DNA from: CAWBYL01 sp963793025
Lineage (GTDB): Bacteria > Actinomycetota > Acidimicrobiia > Acidimicrobiales > Acidimicrobilacustridaceae
DNA: 64,000 nt
Reading direction: 5' to 3'
Assembly: GCA_963793025.1 (NCBI GenBank)
Contig: CAWBYL010000005.1
Span: 248,001 to 312,000 of the forward strand
The translations under genes were made by a program, and so were the position numbers. Positions within the stretch are counted from its first letter, which is position 1. Every line of letters begins with the position of its first letter. The notes below the pieces were generated by a model that had not been told where the DNA came from, did no database searches, and saw only the letters and a list, made by a program, of their open reading frames with translations. This document shows, piece after piece, positions 1-9,239 of this stretch.

Positions 1-284
1 TGATGCAGGCGGGCGCCTACCAGAACGGCACCTACGTGGTCGGGGTGGCCAAGGCGGGCGACGAGGAGGGGACCCCGATGATCGGCGGGTCCGCCGTCAT
101 CGCCCCCACGGGCGAGGTGGTGGCCCGGTGCGTGACCGAAGGTGACGAGCTCGCCGTGGCGGTCGCCGACCTCGACCTGTGCACGTCGTACAAGACGTCG
201 GTGTTCGACTTCGAGAAGCACCGCCAGCCCTGGGCCTACGGCCGAATCGTCGACCAGACCGGAGCGGTGCCCCCACCCGAGTGA
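1..284 (+). CDS. Carbon-nitrogen hydrolase (nitrilase superfamily), C-terminal end
   Basis: This is the last 93 or so residues of a gene that begins before the window. The segment AGAYQNGTYVVGVAKAG followed by IGGSAVIAPTGEVV is the typical C-terminal beta-sheet of nitrilase-fold amidases, closest in my reading to N-carbamoyl-D-amino acid hydrolase or beta-ureidopropionase. The catalytic Glu-Lys-Cys residues lie upstream and cannot be checked. The family hydrolyses C-N bonds of amides or carbamoyl groups in the cytoplasm. The family call is solid; the substrate is not determined. Confidence 0.8.
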   Translation, partial: MQAGAYQNGTYVVGVAKAGDEEGTPMIGGSAVIAPTGEVVARCVTEGDELAVAVADLDLCTSYKTSVFDFEKHRQPWAYGRIVDQTGAVPPPE

Positions 285-326
285 CCGCCCGGAGGCCGAT
301 GCCGGGGTTCGAGGCGTGGATCTGCC

Positions 327-563
327 TCAGGCGCGGGTCTCGACCTGGACGGAGACACGGGTGGCTCCGTGTTCGACGGCGGCGCGCAGCACGGTGGCCA
401 CCGTCTCCACCACCAGCTCGTCCTCGCCGTCGATGGCGGTTCCGAAGGGGCCGATCTCGACGTCGAGCCCCGCGGCGGTGGCCGCGTCGAAGGCGGCCTG
501 GACGTGAGGGCCGGGACGGCCGGCGGTGAAGGGCTCGACCGTGAACTCGGCGCGCAGGGTCAC
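327..563 (-). CDS. Thiamine-binding protein, MTH1187/YkoF-like
   Basis: 78 residues. The protein has the small ferredoxin-like fold of the Thiamine_BP family (PF01910): an N-terminal strand MTLRAEFTVEPF, a central IGPFGTAIDGE and a final amphipathic helix ending in RVSVQVE. Family members bind thiamine or related pyrimidines in the cytoplasm and often sit near thiamine or cofactor genes, but no such neighbour is present here. The GTG start is supported by TAGCCT at 571-576 on the minus strand, 7 bases upstream, which suggests a leaderless transcript. Confidence 0.72.
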   Translation of the reverse strand: MTLRAEFTVEPFTAGRPGPHVQAAFDAATAAGLDVEIGPFGTAIDGEDELVVETVATVLRAAVEHGATRVSVQVETRA

Positions 564-634
564 AGCTGCGAGGCTACCCGGCGGTCACCGGGCGAACGCC
601 GCCTTCGGCGCCGGGAATCGTCTAGAACGGAGCG

Positions 635-1558
635 ATGGACGCAGTCATCCTCGATCCCGAGCTCGGCCCCCTCCTCGAGCTCTTCCCGCCGTTGGCACTC
701 ACACCTGAAGGCCTCGCCACCATGCGGGCCGCCGGCCCGGCGGCCACCCCCGACCTGCCGACCGACGTGGAGCGGATCGACCACGTGGTGAGCGAGGACC
801 CGCACGTGTTCGTGCGCGTCCACCGGCCGGTCGGGGTCGCCGAGGCGCTCCCGTGCCTCCTTCACATCCACGGCGGCGGGTACGTGCTCGGTTCGCTCGA
901 CATGGACGATGCCCGCTTCGGGCGAGCCTGCACCGGGCTCGGCCTCGTCGGCGTGTCGGTCGAGTACCGCCTGGCCCCCGAGACCGCCTATCCCGGTCCG
1001 CTCGAGGACTGTTACGCCGCGCTGCGCTGGACCCACGAGCACAGCGCCGAGCTGGGCATCGACCCCAGCCGGATCGGCATCGGCGGAATCAGCGCCGGTG
1101 GCGGGCTGGCCGCCGGCCTCGCCCTGTTCGCGCGCGATCGAGGCGAGCTGTCCATCGCCTTCCAGCTGCTCGAGTGCCCGATGATCGACGACCGTCAAAC
1201 CACGTCATCGAGTCGGCTCGACGGACTGCCCGTGTGGAGCCGGGAGTCCAACCAGTTCGGCTGGCAGGCCTATCTGGGTGACCTCTACGGCGCCGACGAC
1301 ATCCCCGCCACCGCGGCGCCGGCACGATCCCAGGACCTCAGCGGACTCCCGCCGACCATGGTGATCGTGGGCGGAGCCGACGGGTTCCGAGACGAGGACA
1401 TCACCTACGCCCTCCGTCTGGGTCAGGCCGGTGTCCCGACTGAGCTCCACGTGCTCCCGGGGGCGCCCCATGGCGTGCAGCTGTTCGCCGGCACCACTCT
1501 CGCCCGCCGCTGGGAGGCCCTCGTCGACGACTGGCTCCTCCTCCAGATCGCCCCCTGA
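635..1558 (+). CDS. Alpha/beta hydrolase, HSL-type carboxylesterase
   Basis: 307 residues. An HGGG oxyanion-hole motif lies at residues 79-82 and a GISAGGG nucleophile elbow near residue 150. A downstream acid lies in the GGADGFRDE segment and the catalytic His in GAPHGVQLF, so the whole hormone-sensitive-lipase-type triad is present. Such enzymes hydrolyse short or medium acyl esters. No signal peptide is seen, so it is probably cytoplasmic. The ATG start has TAGAAC six bases upstream and no good Shine-Dalgarno, suggesting leaderless expression. The substrate is unknown. Confidence 0.88.
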   Translation: MDAVILDPELGPLLELFPPLALTPEGLATMRAAGPAATPDLPTDVERIDHVVSEDPHVFVRVHRPVGVAEALPCLLHIHGGGYVLGSLDMDDARFGRACTGLGLVGVSVEYRLAPETAYPGPLEDCYAALRWTHEHSAELGIDPSRIGIGGISAGGGLAAGLALFARDRGELSIAFQLLECPMIDDRQTTSSSRLDGLPVWSRESNQFGWQAYLGDLYGADDIPATAAPARSQDLSGLPPTMVIVGGADGFRDEDITYALRLGQAGVPTELHVLPGAPHGVQLFAGTTLARRWEALVDDWLLLQIAP

Positions 1559-1570
1559 CGCGGGCGGATC

Positions 1571-2581
1571 TCAGCCGGGGGTGCCGTCCCAGCCGGAGAA
1601 GGCGTCGATCATGGCGTGCACGTCGCCGAGCGGGTACAGGATCGGGCAGGTGCACCCGTGGGCCATGTACTCGGCCACCTTGGCGCGGGCCTCGGCCGGT
1701 GTGCCCGACGCGGTCAGCATCTCCACGATCTCGTCGGGCACGAGCTTGGCGGCCTCCTTCACCTGCTCGTAGGTGGCGGGCCAGGTGAGGACCTCACCCA
1801 CTGCGTCGAGCAGCGACTGGGGCACGCCTGACGCCTTCATGATGTGGGGCTGCTGACCGAGGTACTGGGTGACCATCATGCGGGCCATGTCGAGCGCGAC
1901 CTCGCGGTCCTCGTGCACCGAGCACACGACGAGCTGGGGCCGGTCGAGGTCGTCGACCGAGCGCCCGGCCCGGTCGGCTCCGATGGCCAGGTGCTCCATG
2001 GCCCGTGCGTTGTAGTCGGGGGACACGAGGTAGTTGAGCACCACACCGTCGCCGATCTCGCCGGTCAGCTCCATCATCTTCATGCCCGTGGCCCCGATGT
2101 AGATGGGCACGTCCTTGGGGCGGCGCTCCTGGTACACGTAGTCGAGCTCGACACCGTCGAGGTGCACGTGCTGGCCGTCGAAGGTGACGGTCTCGTCGTG
2201 GAGCAGGGCCCGCACCACGGTGACGATCTCCTTCATGGCGCCGAGCGGCTTGGCCCGGCTGATGCCGACCTTGGCGGCCAGCGGATCCCACCACGCGCCG
2301 ATCCCGAGGATCACCCGCCCGGGGGCCAGGTCGTCCAGGGTGGAGAAGGTGGCGGCCAGGCGGGCCGGGTTGCGGCTCCAGCAGTCGACGACGCCGGACC
2401 CGACCTTGATGTGCTCGGTGACGCTGGCGAAGGCGGCCATGGGGACCGTGGCCTCCCGCACCAGTCGGCTCTCGGCCTGCCACACCGCGTCGAAGCCCTT
2501 GTCCTCGGCGTAGCGGGCGAAGCCCATGGCCTCCCGGATGGGGTGGGCGTCCTGCAGGTAGATGGCGACGGGCACGGCCAT
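1571..2581 (-). CDS. LLM-class F420-dependent oxidoreductase
   Basis: 336 residues of luciferase-like TIM barrel. Recognisable parts are AVPVAIYLQDAHPIREAMGFARYAE, the GSGVVDCWSRNPARLA segment and GRVILGIGAWWDP, typical of actinobacterial F420-dependent reductases or dehydrogenases (methylene-H4MPT reductase-like). The gene lies 48 bases downstream of the amidohydrolase in the same direction, so it is probably the third gene of the xanthine dehydrogenase operon. GGAG lies nine bases before the ATG. It may process a heterocyclic substrate, but this is only suggested by its neighbours. Confidence 0.85.
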   Translation of the reverse strand: MAVPVAIYLQDAHPIREAMGFARYAEDKGFDAVWQAESRLVREATVPMAAFASVTEHIKVGSGVVDCWSRNPARLAATFSTLDDLAPGRVILGIGAWWDPLAAKVGISRAKPLGAMKEIVTVVRALLHDETVTFDGQHVHLDGVELDYVYQERRPKDVPIYIGATGMKMMELTGEIGDGVVLNYLVSPDYNARAMEHLAIGADRAGRSVDDLDRPQLVVCSVHEDREVALDMARMMVTQYLGQQPHIMKASGVPQSLLDAVGEVLTWPATYEQVKEAAKLVPDEIVEMLTASGTPAEARAKVAEYMAHGCTCPILYPLGDVHAMIDAFSGWDGTPG

Positions 2582-2629
2582 GGTGATGGGCTCCAGGAGG
2601 GACAGCGGCCGGGTGGAGGCGGCCGGGGG

Positions 2630-3694
2630 TCAGAGCCGGGCGTGGAGGCGGGCGGCCTGTTCGGCCGCGCGCGCCCGCACCTCGGCGGGGTCGACGCGAG
2701 TGGGGGAACCGTCGGCCAGCACCGCCTCGCCGCCGACGACGACGTCGCGGGGCGAGACGCCGGGGGTGTAGGCGAGGTGCCAGGGGCTCATGGGCTCGTA
2801 GTCCCAGGTGACCCGGTCGTCGAGGGCCTCGGGGAACAGGATCCATCCGCCGGCCAGCCAGTCCCACGCCTGGTCGGGGCTGGCGGTGACGTCGCTGGCC
2901 CGCAGGGCGGCGAAGGCGAGGCGGAACTCCTCGAGCATGTCGCCCCCTATGCCGTCGGTGCCGAGCACGATCGGGTTGGGCCGTGACGCCGGTGCGGCGT
3001 ACCCCACCGCGTTGTTCATGTTCGAACGGGGGTTGTGGGCGATGGTCCCGTGCAGTCGACGGTCGAGGTGCACGCAGTGGGCCAGGAGCCACTCCGGCGT
3101 GGCGAGGGCTTCGAGGCGGGGGCCGGCGTCGACGTCGGTGACGTCCTCGGCGACGTGGATGTGCACTCCCACCCCGAGGTCGGTGGCCAGGCCGACGACG
3201 GAGTCGAGGGTGGGGGCGGAGAGGGTGAGGCAGGCGTGGGCGCCGACGTATCCCCGGCCCCCGGCGCGCAGGTAGCGCTCGTTCTCCAGCAGGCCCCGGC
3301 GGGCGCCGTCGGGCCCGTGGCGGTCGGTGACCTCGTAGCAGCACGAGACCCGAACCCCGACCTCGGCGCAGGCCTCGGCGATCACGTCGAGCGAGCCCTC
3401 GATGGCGGAGGGGGATGCGTGGTGGTCGACGATGGCGGTCGTGCCCCGCTCGAGGGCCTCGAGGGCGCCGAGCATGGCCGACCAGCGGATCATCTCCAGA
3501 TCGAGAGCGGTGTCGAGCCGCCACCACACCAGGTCGAGGATCTCGGTGAAGTCACCGGCCACGCGTGGGGGCGCCGGCATGCCCCGCGCCAGCGCCGAGT
3601 AGAGGTGGTGGTGGCCGCAGACCAGACCGGGGGTGACGTCGGGAGGAAGGTCCACCACCACGGAGGCGATGGTTCGGTCGTCGGCGGTGGTCAC
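2630..3694 (-). CDS. SsnA-like amidohydrolase (aminohydrolase)
   Basis: 354 residues. Metal-binding motifs of the amidohydrolase superfamily are visible: GHHHLY near the N terminus, HIHVAED, HCVHLD and LGTDGIGGD. The segment NPRSNMNNAVG is characteristic of the SsnA and guanine/chlorohydrolase branch. The family deaminates or hydrolyses purine-like heterocycles. The short N terminus starts just before the metal-binding barrel, so the usual leading beta-sandwich is reduced. The GTG start overlaps the TGA of the xanthine dehydrogenase gene by four bases, implying translational coupling. Se-dependent XDH and SsnA are neighbours in other bacteria, which supports the call. Confidence 0.82.
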   Translation of the reverse strand: MTTADDRTIASVVVDLPPDVTPGLVCGHHHLYSALARGMPAPPRVAGDFTEILDLVWWRLDTALDLEMIRWSAMLGALEALERGTTAIVDHHASPSAIEGSLDVIAEACAEVGVRVSCCYEVTDRHGPDGARRGLLENERYLRAGGRGYVGAHACLTLSAPTLDSVVGLATDLGVGVHIHVAEDVTDVDAGPRLEALATPEWLLAHCVHLDRRLHGTIAHNPRSNMNNAVGYAAPASRPNPIVLGTDGIGGDMLEEFRLAFAALRASDVTASPDQAWDWLAGGWILFPEALDDRVTWDYEPMSPWHLAYTPGVSPRDVVVGGEAVLADGSPTRVDPAEVRARAAEQAARLHARL

Positions 3695-6315
3695 GGACCG
3701 GACGTGCCGGTGCCGGGCCGCATGGGGAGCGCGGACCGCCACACGCCGTCGAGCTCGTGCAGGGCGGCGGCGACCGCTCCCGCCGTCGGTACCAGGCCGA
3801 TCTCGCCGACGCCCTTCACGCCGTAGGGCGAGTCGGGCTGGGGCACCTCGACGAGGATCGTCTCGATCTCCGGCACGTCCTTCGGGCGGATGATGTTGAG
3901 CGATCGCAGCGTCATCGTGGTGGGGCGTCCGTCGGCGTCGGTCGGGAAGTCCTCGGTGAGGGCGTACCCGAGGCCCATGTGGACCGCGCCCTCGATCTGC
4001 CCGATGCACAGCAGCGGGTTCATGGCCCGGCCCACGTCGTGGGCGGCCACCACCTTCTCCACGTCGCCCGACTCGCGGTCCATGATCACCATCTGGGCGG
4101 CGTAGCCGAACGCGGAGTGGATGACGGGGTGCTCGACGCCGGGCTCCCCGAGCTTGGAGGTCCAGTCGACGCGGTGCTCACCCTCGTAGTCGACACCGAC
4201 GCGACAGCCGTCGGCCAGAGCGGCCTTGCACGCCTCGGCCACCGAGCCGGCGGCCATGAGGGTGCCGCGACTGCCCGTCGTCTGACCGGCGCCCAGCTCC
4301 CGAGTGGTGTCGACGATGACCCGGATCCGCTCGGGCTCGATGCCCAACTCCTCGACCGCCACCTGCAACGCGACGGTGTGCACGCCCTGGCCCATCTCGG
4401 TCCAGCAGTGGCGGACCTCGACGGTGTCGTCGGGCTGGAAGCGCACGACCGCCTTGGCGATCTCGACGAAGCCGTTCCCGAGGCCGGAGTTCTTCAGCCC
4501 GAGGCCCAGCCCGACCGCCTTGCCGGCGGCCACCGCGGCGTCGTAGGCGGGCTGGATGGCGTCGAGGCAGGTGCGGGCCCCTCGGCTGCCGTCGTCCATG
4601 ATCTGGCCCGGGCCCCACTCGGCGCCCGGGGTGATCACGTTGCGCGACCGCATCTCCCACCCGCTGATGCCGACGGCGGCGGCCAGGCGGTCCATGACGC
4701 CTTCCATGGCGAACTGGGCCTGGTTGGCACCGAAGCCGCGGAACGCGCCGCACACGGGGTTGTTGGTGCGGGCGGCGACGGCCTCCACGTCGATGGTGGG
4801 CAGGCGGTACGGCCCTGACGCGTGGCCGGCGGCGCGTTCCAGCACCTTCATGCCGACGCTGGCGTAGGGGCCGGAGTCTCCGACCATCCGCACCCACAGG
4901 GCGGTGAGCTTGCCGTCGGCGTCGCACCCGGCCCGATAGTGCATGCGGATGGGATGGCGCTTGGCGTGCATGAGCAGGCTCTCTTCGCGCGAGAGCGTGC
5001 ACTTGACGGGCCGGCCGCTCAGCCAGGACGCGAGGGCGGTCTGCCCCTGGTTCGACATGTCCTCCTTGCCGCCGAACGCTCCACCGTTGGAGACGAGCTC
5101 GACGGTGACGCGGTCGGTGTCGACGGCGAGGAGGGAGGCGATCTGGTTGCGGTCGTCCCAGACGCCCTGGCCGCCGGAGTAGACGTACAGACCGCCATCG
5201 GAGGTGGGCACGGCGAGGGTGGACTCGGGCTCGAGGAAGGCGTGCTCGATGCGTTGGGTGTGGAAGACCTCGTCGATGGTGTGGGCCGAGGCGGCGAGGG
5301 CCTCCTCGACGTCGCCCCGCTCGTAGACCGATCGCGACAGGACGTTGCCGTCGAGTTGCCACACCGCGTCGGGGGCCCCGTCGGCGATGGCTGCCGCCGC
5401 GTCCGTGATCGGTTCGAGCACGTCGTAGGTCACCTCGACGAGCTCGGCCGCGTCGCGGGCGGTCTGGCGGTCGCCGGCGACGACGATGGCCAGCACGTCG
5501 CCGAGGTAGGAGGTGCGGCCACCGACGGGGATCATCACCGGCCAGTCGGTGTGGATGATGCCGACCCGCAGCTCACCGGGGATGTCGGCTGCGGTGTACA
5601 CGGCTTCGACTCCCGGAACGGCGAGGGCGGGCGAGGCGTCGATGGCCAGGATGTCGGCTCGGGCGTGGTCGGCGAGGCGCAGGGCGCCGTGGAGCATGCC
5701 GGGCACCCGCAGGTCGTCGACGTAGCCACGGTCGCCGAGGGCGAGGGCCTCGGCCTCGTACTTCACGCCGCTGGTGCCCACCCCCCGGGGGGCGATGCCG
5801 ACCGGAACCTCGTCGGCGGCGAGGGCCTCGATGGCGTCGAGGATCTTGACGTAACCGGTGCACCGGCACAGGTGGGCGCCGAGGTGGCGGGCAGCCTTGT
5901 CGCGGGTGAGCGGGCTCTCGGGGGTGGCCTTGTCGAGCAGGGCCTTGGTGCGCACCAGGATGCCCGGCGTGCAGAAGCCGCACTGGAGGGCGCCGAGGGC
6001 GGCGTAGGCGCCAGCCAGGCGCTGGCGCTCGACCTCGTCCATTCCCTCGAGGGTGACGACCGAACGACCCGATGCCTTCTCGAGTGAGGTCTGACAGCTG
6101 ATCTGGGCCTTGCCGTCGAGCAGCACGGTGCAGCAGCCACACTGCCCGGACGGCGAGCAACCGTCCTTGGGCGAGGTGATGTCGAGCTCCTCGCGGAGGG
6201 CGGCGAGCAGGTGGGGATGGGCGCCGCTCACGGTCACGGGCTCACCGTTCACCATGAGGGGGACGGCGGCCGTGTCGGTGACGGTCGGGGGGAGGGCGTC
6301 AGTCGTACCGGTCAC
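3691..6315 (-). CDS. Fused selenium-type xanthine dehydrogenase (2Fe-2S plus molybdopterin domains)
   Basis: 874 residues in one chain. The N-terminal 170 residues form the iron-sulfur unit, with a plant-type 2Fe-2S site (CSPSGQCGCCTVL) and a second site made by CGFCTPG and CRCTGY. The rest is the molybdopterin subunit: GGAFGGKED, GAFRGFGANQ, EMGQGVHT and the terminal GVKGVGEIGL containing the catalytic Glu. No FAD subunit is encoded nearby. This fused layout is that of the Se-dependent xanthine dehydrogenase family, which hydroxylates purines or similar rings and in characterised members carries labile selenium. Whether selenium is used here cannot be seen. It leads an operon with SsnA-like and LLM genes. 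Confidence 0.85.
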   Translation of the reverse strand: MTGTTDALPPTVTDTAAVPLMVNGEPVTVSGAHPHLLAALREELDITSPKDGCSPSGQCGCCTVLLDGKAQISCQTSLEKASGRSVVTLEGMDEVERQRLAGAYAALGALQCGFCTPGILVRTKALLDKATPESPLTRDKAARHLGAHLCRCTGYVKILDAIEALAADEVPVGIAPRGVGTSGVKYEAEALALGDRGYVDDLRVPGMLHGALRLADHARADILAIDASPALAVPGVEAVYTAADIPGELRVGIIHTDWPVMIPVGGRTSYLGDVLAIVVAGDRQTARDAAELVEVTYDVLEPITDAAAAIADGAPDAVWQLDGNVLSRSVYERGDVEEALAASAHTIDEVFHTQRIEHAFLEPESTLAVPTSDGGLYVYSGGQGVWDDRNQIASLLAVDTDRVTVELVSNGGAFGGKEDMSNQGQTALASWLSGRPVKCTLSREESLLMHAKRHPIRMHYRAGCDADGKLTALWVRMVGDSGPYASVGMKVLERAAGHASGPYRLPTIDVEAVAARTNNPVCGAFRGFGANQAQFAMEGVMDRLAAAVGISGWEMRSRNVITPGAEWGPGQIMDDGSRGARTCLDAIQPAYDAAVAAGKAVGLGLGLKNSGLGNGFVEIAKAVVRFQPDDTVEVRHCWTEMGQGVHTVALQVAVEELGIEPERIRVIVDTTRELGAGQTTGSRGTLMAAGSVAEACKAALADGCRVGVDYEGEHRVDWTSKLGEPGVEHPVIHSAFGYAAQMVIMDRESGDVEKVVAAHDVGRAMNPLLCIGQIEGAVHMGLGYALTEDFPTDADGRPTTMTLRSLNIIRPKDVPEIETILVEVPQPDSPYGVKGVGEIGLVPTAGAVAAALHELDGVWRSALPMRPGTGTSGP

Positions 6316-6351
6316 GGCCCAATGGTCCCGTGGCCTTCAACAAACTGTCAA
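6316..6351 (-). promoter_or_regulatory. Promoter of the xanthine dehydrogenase operon
   Basis: On the minus strand a perfect TTGACA (6346-6351) is followed by an 18-base spacer and GACCAT (6322-6327). The GTG start codon begins six bases later. The geometry fits a housekeeping-sigma promoter making a leaderless mRNA. Confidence 0.6.
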
Positions 6352-6367
6352 TCAACCGGAGGAGCCT

Positions 6368-8656
6368 TCACGCGCCGTTCACGCCCTCGGTCGAGCCGAC
6401 TCGCGCCGCGGCGTCGCGAGCGCTGAGCTCGGCGACATCGGCCACGCGGTGCGACAGGGCGGTGAGGTCGGCCATGGCGTCGAGCAGGGCGGGAGGGACC
6501 GGGTCCGCGCTCGACAGGGCTCGCCACCGCGTGAGCACGACGTCGTCGGTGGCCGTCGGGCCCGTGTCGGACCCGGGTCCGACGGCGCGGCGGAGGTCGT
6601 CGGCCAGGGCGCCGGCACTGCCGTCGAAGGCGGCGGCGGTGGCCGGCCCGGGGGGTGTGCGGAACGTGCCGGTGCTGGACGCGTCGGCTCGTCGGACGAG
6701 CTCGGCGGCCTGCTCGAGCTCGAGGACGAGCGGTACCAGCGCTGATTCGGGCTGGACCATCTCGTCACGCACGCTGGCGCCGAGGGTCGAGCGAGCCTGG
6801 GCCATGCGCCGGTGGGCCCGGCGGCGGCGGTCCTCGAGGGAGGCATCGGCTTCGCGCCCCGTCACGGCACCCCGCACGGCGTCGAGGTGGTCGGCGATGG
6901 CCTCTCCCGCGCTGGTGACGGCCCGGCGCAGAGCGTCGACGGAGGTGCTGGGCCAGAGAACGAACGCGACCCCGAGGGCGGCGCCCAACCCGAGGATGGT
7001 GGCGACGAGTCGCTCACGCTCGAGTGACCAGTCACCGGGCTGCTCGAGCTGGAAGAGGGTGAGCACGCAGGCTGTCACCGCCATCACCGCCCACGCCCAC
7101 CGCACCCGGGCCGCACCGGTCCACAAGGTGGCGGCCAGGGTGATCACCGTCATGGTCTCGATGATGGCGACGCGTGCTCCGCTGGCTTCGGCCACGGCGA
7201 TGGTGACGGCGGCGACGGTCAGCCCGGCGACGGTACCGAGGAGGCGGTCGGCCGATCGGCGGGTGGATGCTCCCCGGTTGGTGCGGAGGGTGACGACGAC
7301 GGTGAGCACCGCCCAGTAGCCGTGGGGAAGGCCGAGGGCGCGATAGGTGCCGACGGTGACGGCACACGCAGTGGCCAGCCGGATGGCGTGGCGGAAGGTC
7401 ATCGATCGGGGCGAGAGGTTGAGCCGGAGCCGTTGGGGGTAGGAGGGGAGGCCACCGGTGACGTCGACCAGGCCGTCAGGGCCGACGAGGCGGGGCCGCT
7501 CGAGGTGGAAGGCGGCGGCGTCGACACCGTCGGTGATGATGGCGGTGAGTCGACACGCCGCCGCCACCGACCGGGCCATGCGGAAGCGGTCGAAGGCGTC
7601 GGGATCGCCCACCCGTTCCTCGGCGATCGCCCGGGTCGCCAGCTCGACGGCCTCGGTGTGCTCGCGCGCGGTGCGGACCGCCGTGCCGTCGGGCCCGGGC
7701 CCGTCGTCCACGAGCCATGCCGCCAGGGCGCGCAGCGCCGTCGCCGTGGTCTGGCGCTCGACCCGTCCCTGGTCGCGGGCCGATCCCGCACGGTCGGCGC
7801 GGTGGATGGCCACGCCCCGGGTGTAGAGGGACTGGAGGTCGTGGGCGAAGGCGAGCCGGGCCCGGTCCACCGGGTGTCGTGACAGCGGAGGCCACCGTTG
7901 GGCGGTCACCGCGGCGACCATCGCTCCCACGGCGGTCGTGGCCGCCTGTTCGAGCTCGTCGCGGGGTTCGTCTCCGTCACCGGCCAGCGTGGCGGTGGAG
8001 CTGGCGTCGTCACCGTGGGTTGGTCCGGGCGACGGCTCGATGAGGTCGGCGATGGCCCGACAGGCCTGGGCCAGGGCGGGCTCGGTGCGCCGGCGCGGCG
8101 GGGCCGGCGCCAGCCAGATGATGGCGGCGGCAGCCAGCGCGCACCCGATGATCACGTTGACCGCTCGCCAGCCCGCTTCGCTGGCGTCGGTGGGCGTGCC
8201 CGCTGACAGCAGGAAGACCAGGAGGATCGATGTGCCGGCGGCGGCGAGGTAGGGGCTGCACACGCCGACGAAGGCGGCGGCGAAGGCCACCACGAACATG
8301 GACACCACGAGCACCGGGGCCGAGTCGGCCGCCACTGCGCCCAGGAACACGGCGATGGCCGAGCCGACGAGCAACTGGGCTGCGGTGCGCACCCGTGGCC
8401 CCTTTGGCCCTCCGATGTCGGGAAAGAGGGTGTTGAGCGTCCCGATGAACGCCCATGGGGCCCAGGTGGTGAAGCCGACGGTGGCGTAGACGGCGAAGAG
8501 CGGGACCGAGCAGGCCACACCGCGAACGGCGTTGCGCCACGCCCGCCCCTCCGGATCGACCCGGTGCCTCCAGCTGTTCGTAGCAACGACGGGAGTCGTG
8601 GGGCCGGCCACCGCGGGATGGTAGGTGCGGTCCATCGACCCGGGTGCGATGACCAT
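6368..8656 (-). CDS. FUSC-family integral membrane protein
   Basis: 762 residues in two repeated halves. Each half has a cluster of hydrophobic helices (about residues 45-185 and 430-540) followed by a long soluble helical segment rich in Ala, Arg and Asp. This is the FUSC / aromatic acid exporter arrangement. The family includes fusaric acid resistance proteins and p-hydroxybenzoate efflux components; here it stands alone, without membrane-fusion or outer-membrane partners. A second in-frame ATG at 8635 is an alternative start. It is divergent from the methyltransferase gene, and the two may share the short intergenic promoter. The exported substrate is unknown. Confidence 0.78.
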   Translation of the reverse strand: MVIAPGSMDRTYHPAVAGPTTPVVATNSWRHRVDPEGRAWRNAVRGVACSVPLFAVYATVGFTTWAPWAFIGTLNTLFPDIGGPKGPRVRTAAQLLVGSAIAVFLGAVAADSAPVLVVSMFVVAFAAAFVGVCSPYLAAAGTSILLVFLLSAGTPTDASEAGWRAVNVIIGCALAAAAIIWLAPAPPRRRTEPALAQACRAIADLIEPSPGPTHGDDASSTATLAGDGDEPRDELEQAATTAVGAMVAAVTAQRWPPLSRHPVDRARLAFAHDLQSLYTRGVAIHRADRAGSARDQGRVERQTTATALRALAAWLVDDGPGPDGTAVRTAREHTEAVELATRAIAEERVGDPDAFDRFRMARSVAAACRLTAIITDGVDAAAFHLERPRLVGPDGLVDVTGGLPSYPQRLRLNLSPRSMTFRHAIRLATACAVTVGTYRALGLPHGYWAVLTVVVTLRTNRGASTRRSADRLLGTVAGLTVAAVTIAVAEASGARVAIIETMTVITLAATLWTGAARVRWAWAVMAVTACVLTLFQLEQPGDWSLERERLVATILGLGAALGVAFVLWPSTSVDALRRAVTSAGEAIADHLDAVRGAVTGREADASLEDRRRRAHRRMAQARSTLGASVRDEMVQPESALVPLVLELEQAAELVRRADASSTGTFRTPPGPATAAAFDGSAGALADDLRRAVGPGSDTGPTATDDVVLTRWRALSSADPVPPALLDAMADLTALSHRVADVAELSARDAAARVGSTEGVNGA

Positions 8657-8684
8657 GATCCGAGACAGGTCCTACGGTGAGGGT

Positions 8685-9239
8685 GTGGCCGAGGACGACG
8701 GGGTCCGGTGGGACGCGAGGTATGCCGGGCGGCCAGACCTCCCCGTCGAGGCGCTGCGGCCACCGTCCGCGTTCGTCGATCTCGCGGGCCTGTTCCCGAC
8801 GGCGGGATCGGCCCTGGAGCTGGCGTGCGGTGACGGTTCGGGAGCGGCGTGGCTGGCCGGCCGGGGTCTCGACGTGTTCGCCGTCGACGTGTCCGGTGAG
8901 GCGGTGAGCCGAGGGCGCGATCTGGTGGCGAGGGCCGGGCTGGCCGAGCGCTGTCGGTTCGCCGTGGTCGACCTCGACGACGGCCTTCCTCCCGGTCCGC
9001 CCGTCGACCTGGTGGTGTGCCACCTCTTCAACGCTCGGGCCCTGGACGAGGCGATGGTGGACCGGCTCACCCCGGGCGGTCTGGTGGCCGTTGCGGTGTT
9101 GGGCGGAGAGGGTGGTCCCATGGGCCGCTTCCGTGCCGCTCCCGGCGAGCTCCTCGAGCGCTTCGACCCGCTCGAAGTGGAGGTCCTGGACCACCGCGAA
9201 GGCGATGGCGTGGCCCGTCTGGTGGCCCGCCGCCGCTGA
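8685..9239 (+). CDS. Class I SAM-dependent methyltransferase
   Basis: 184 residues. The Rossmann motif I is ALELACGDGSGAAWLAGRG, motif II is DVFAVDVSGEAV, and VDLVVCHLFNAR corresponds to motif IV. This resembles small tellurite-resistance TehB/UbiE-like methyltransferases. The GTG at 8685 is chosen over upstream ATGs because TACGGT (8673-8678) lies exactly six bases before it and because the protein then begins as family members do (AEDDGVRWDARY). The target of methylation is not predictable. Confidence 0.75.
   Translation: MAEDDGVRWDARYAGRPDLPVEALRPPSAFVDLAGLFPTAGSALELACGDGSGAAWLAGRGLDVFAVDVSGEAVSRGRDLVARAGLAERCRFAVVDLDDGLPPGPPVDLVVCHLFNARALDEAMVDRLTPGGLVAVAVLGGEGGPMGRFRAAPGELLERFDPLEVEVLDHREGDGVARLVARRR

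Noticed and set aside
541..600. CCCGGCGGTCACCGGG at 577-592, similar to the boundary hairpin core
   Set aside because: It lies between ordinary core genes, its arms are a simple palindrome without a second tier, and in DNA this GC-rich one such match is expected by chance.
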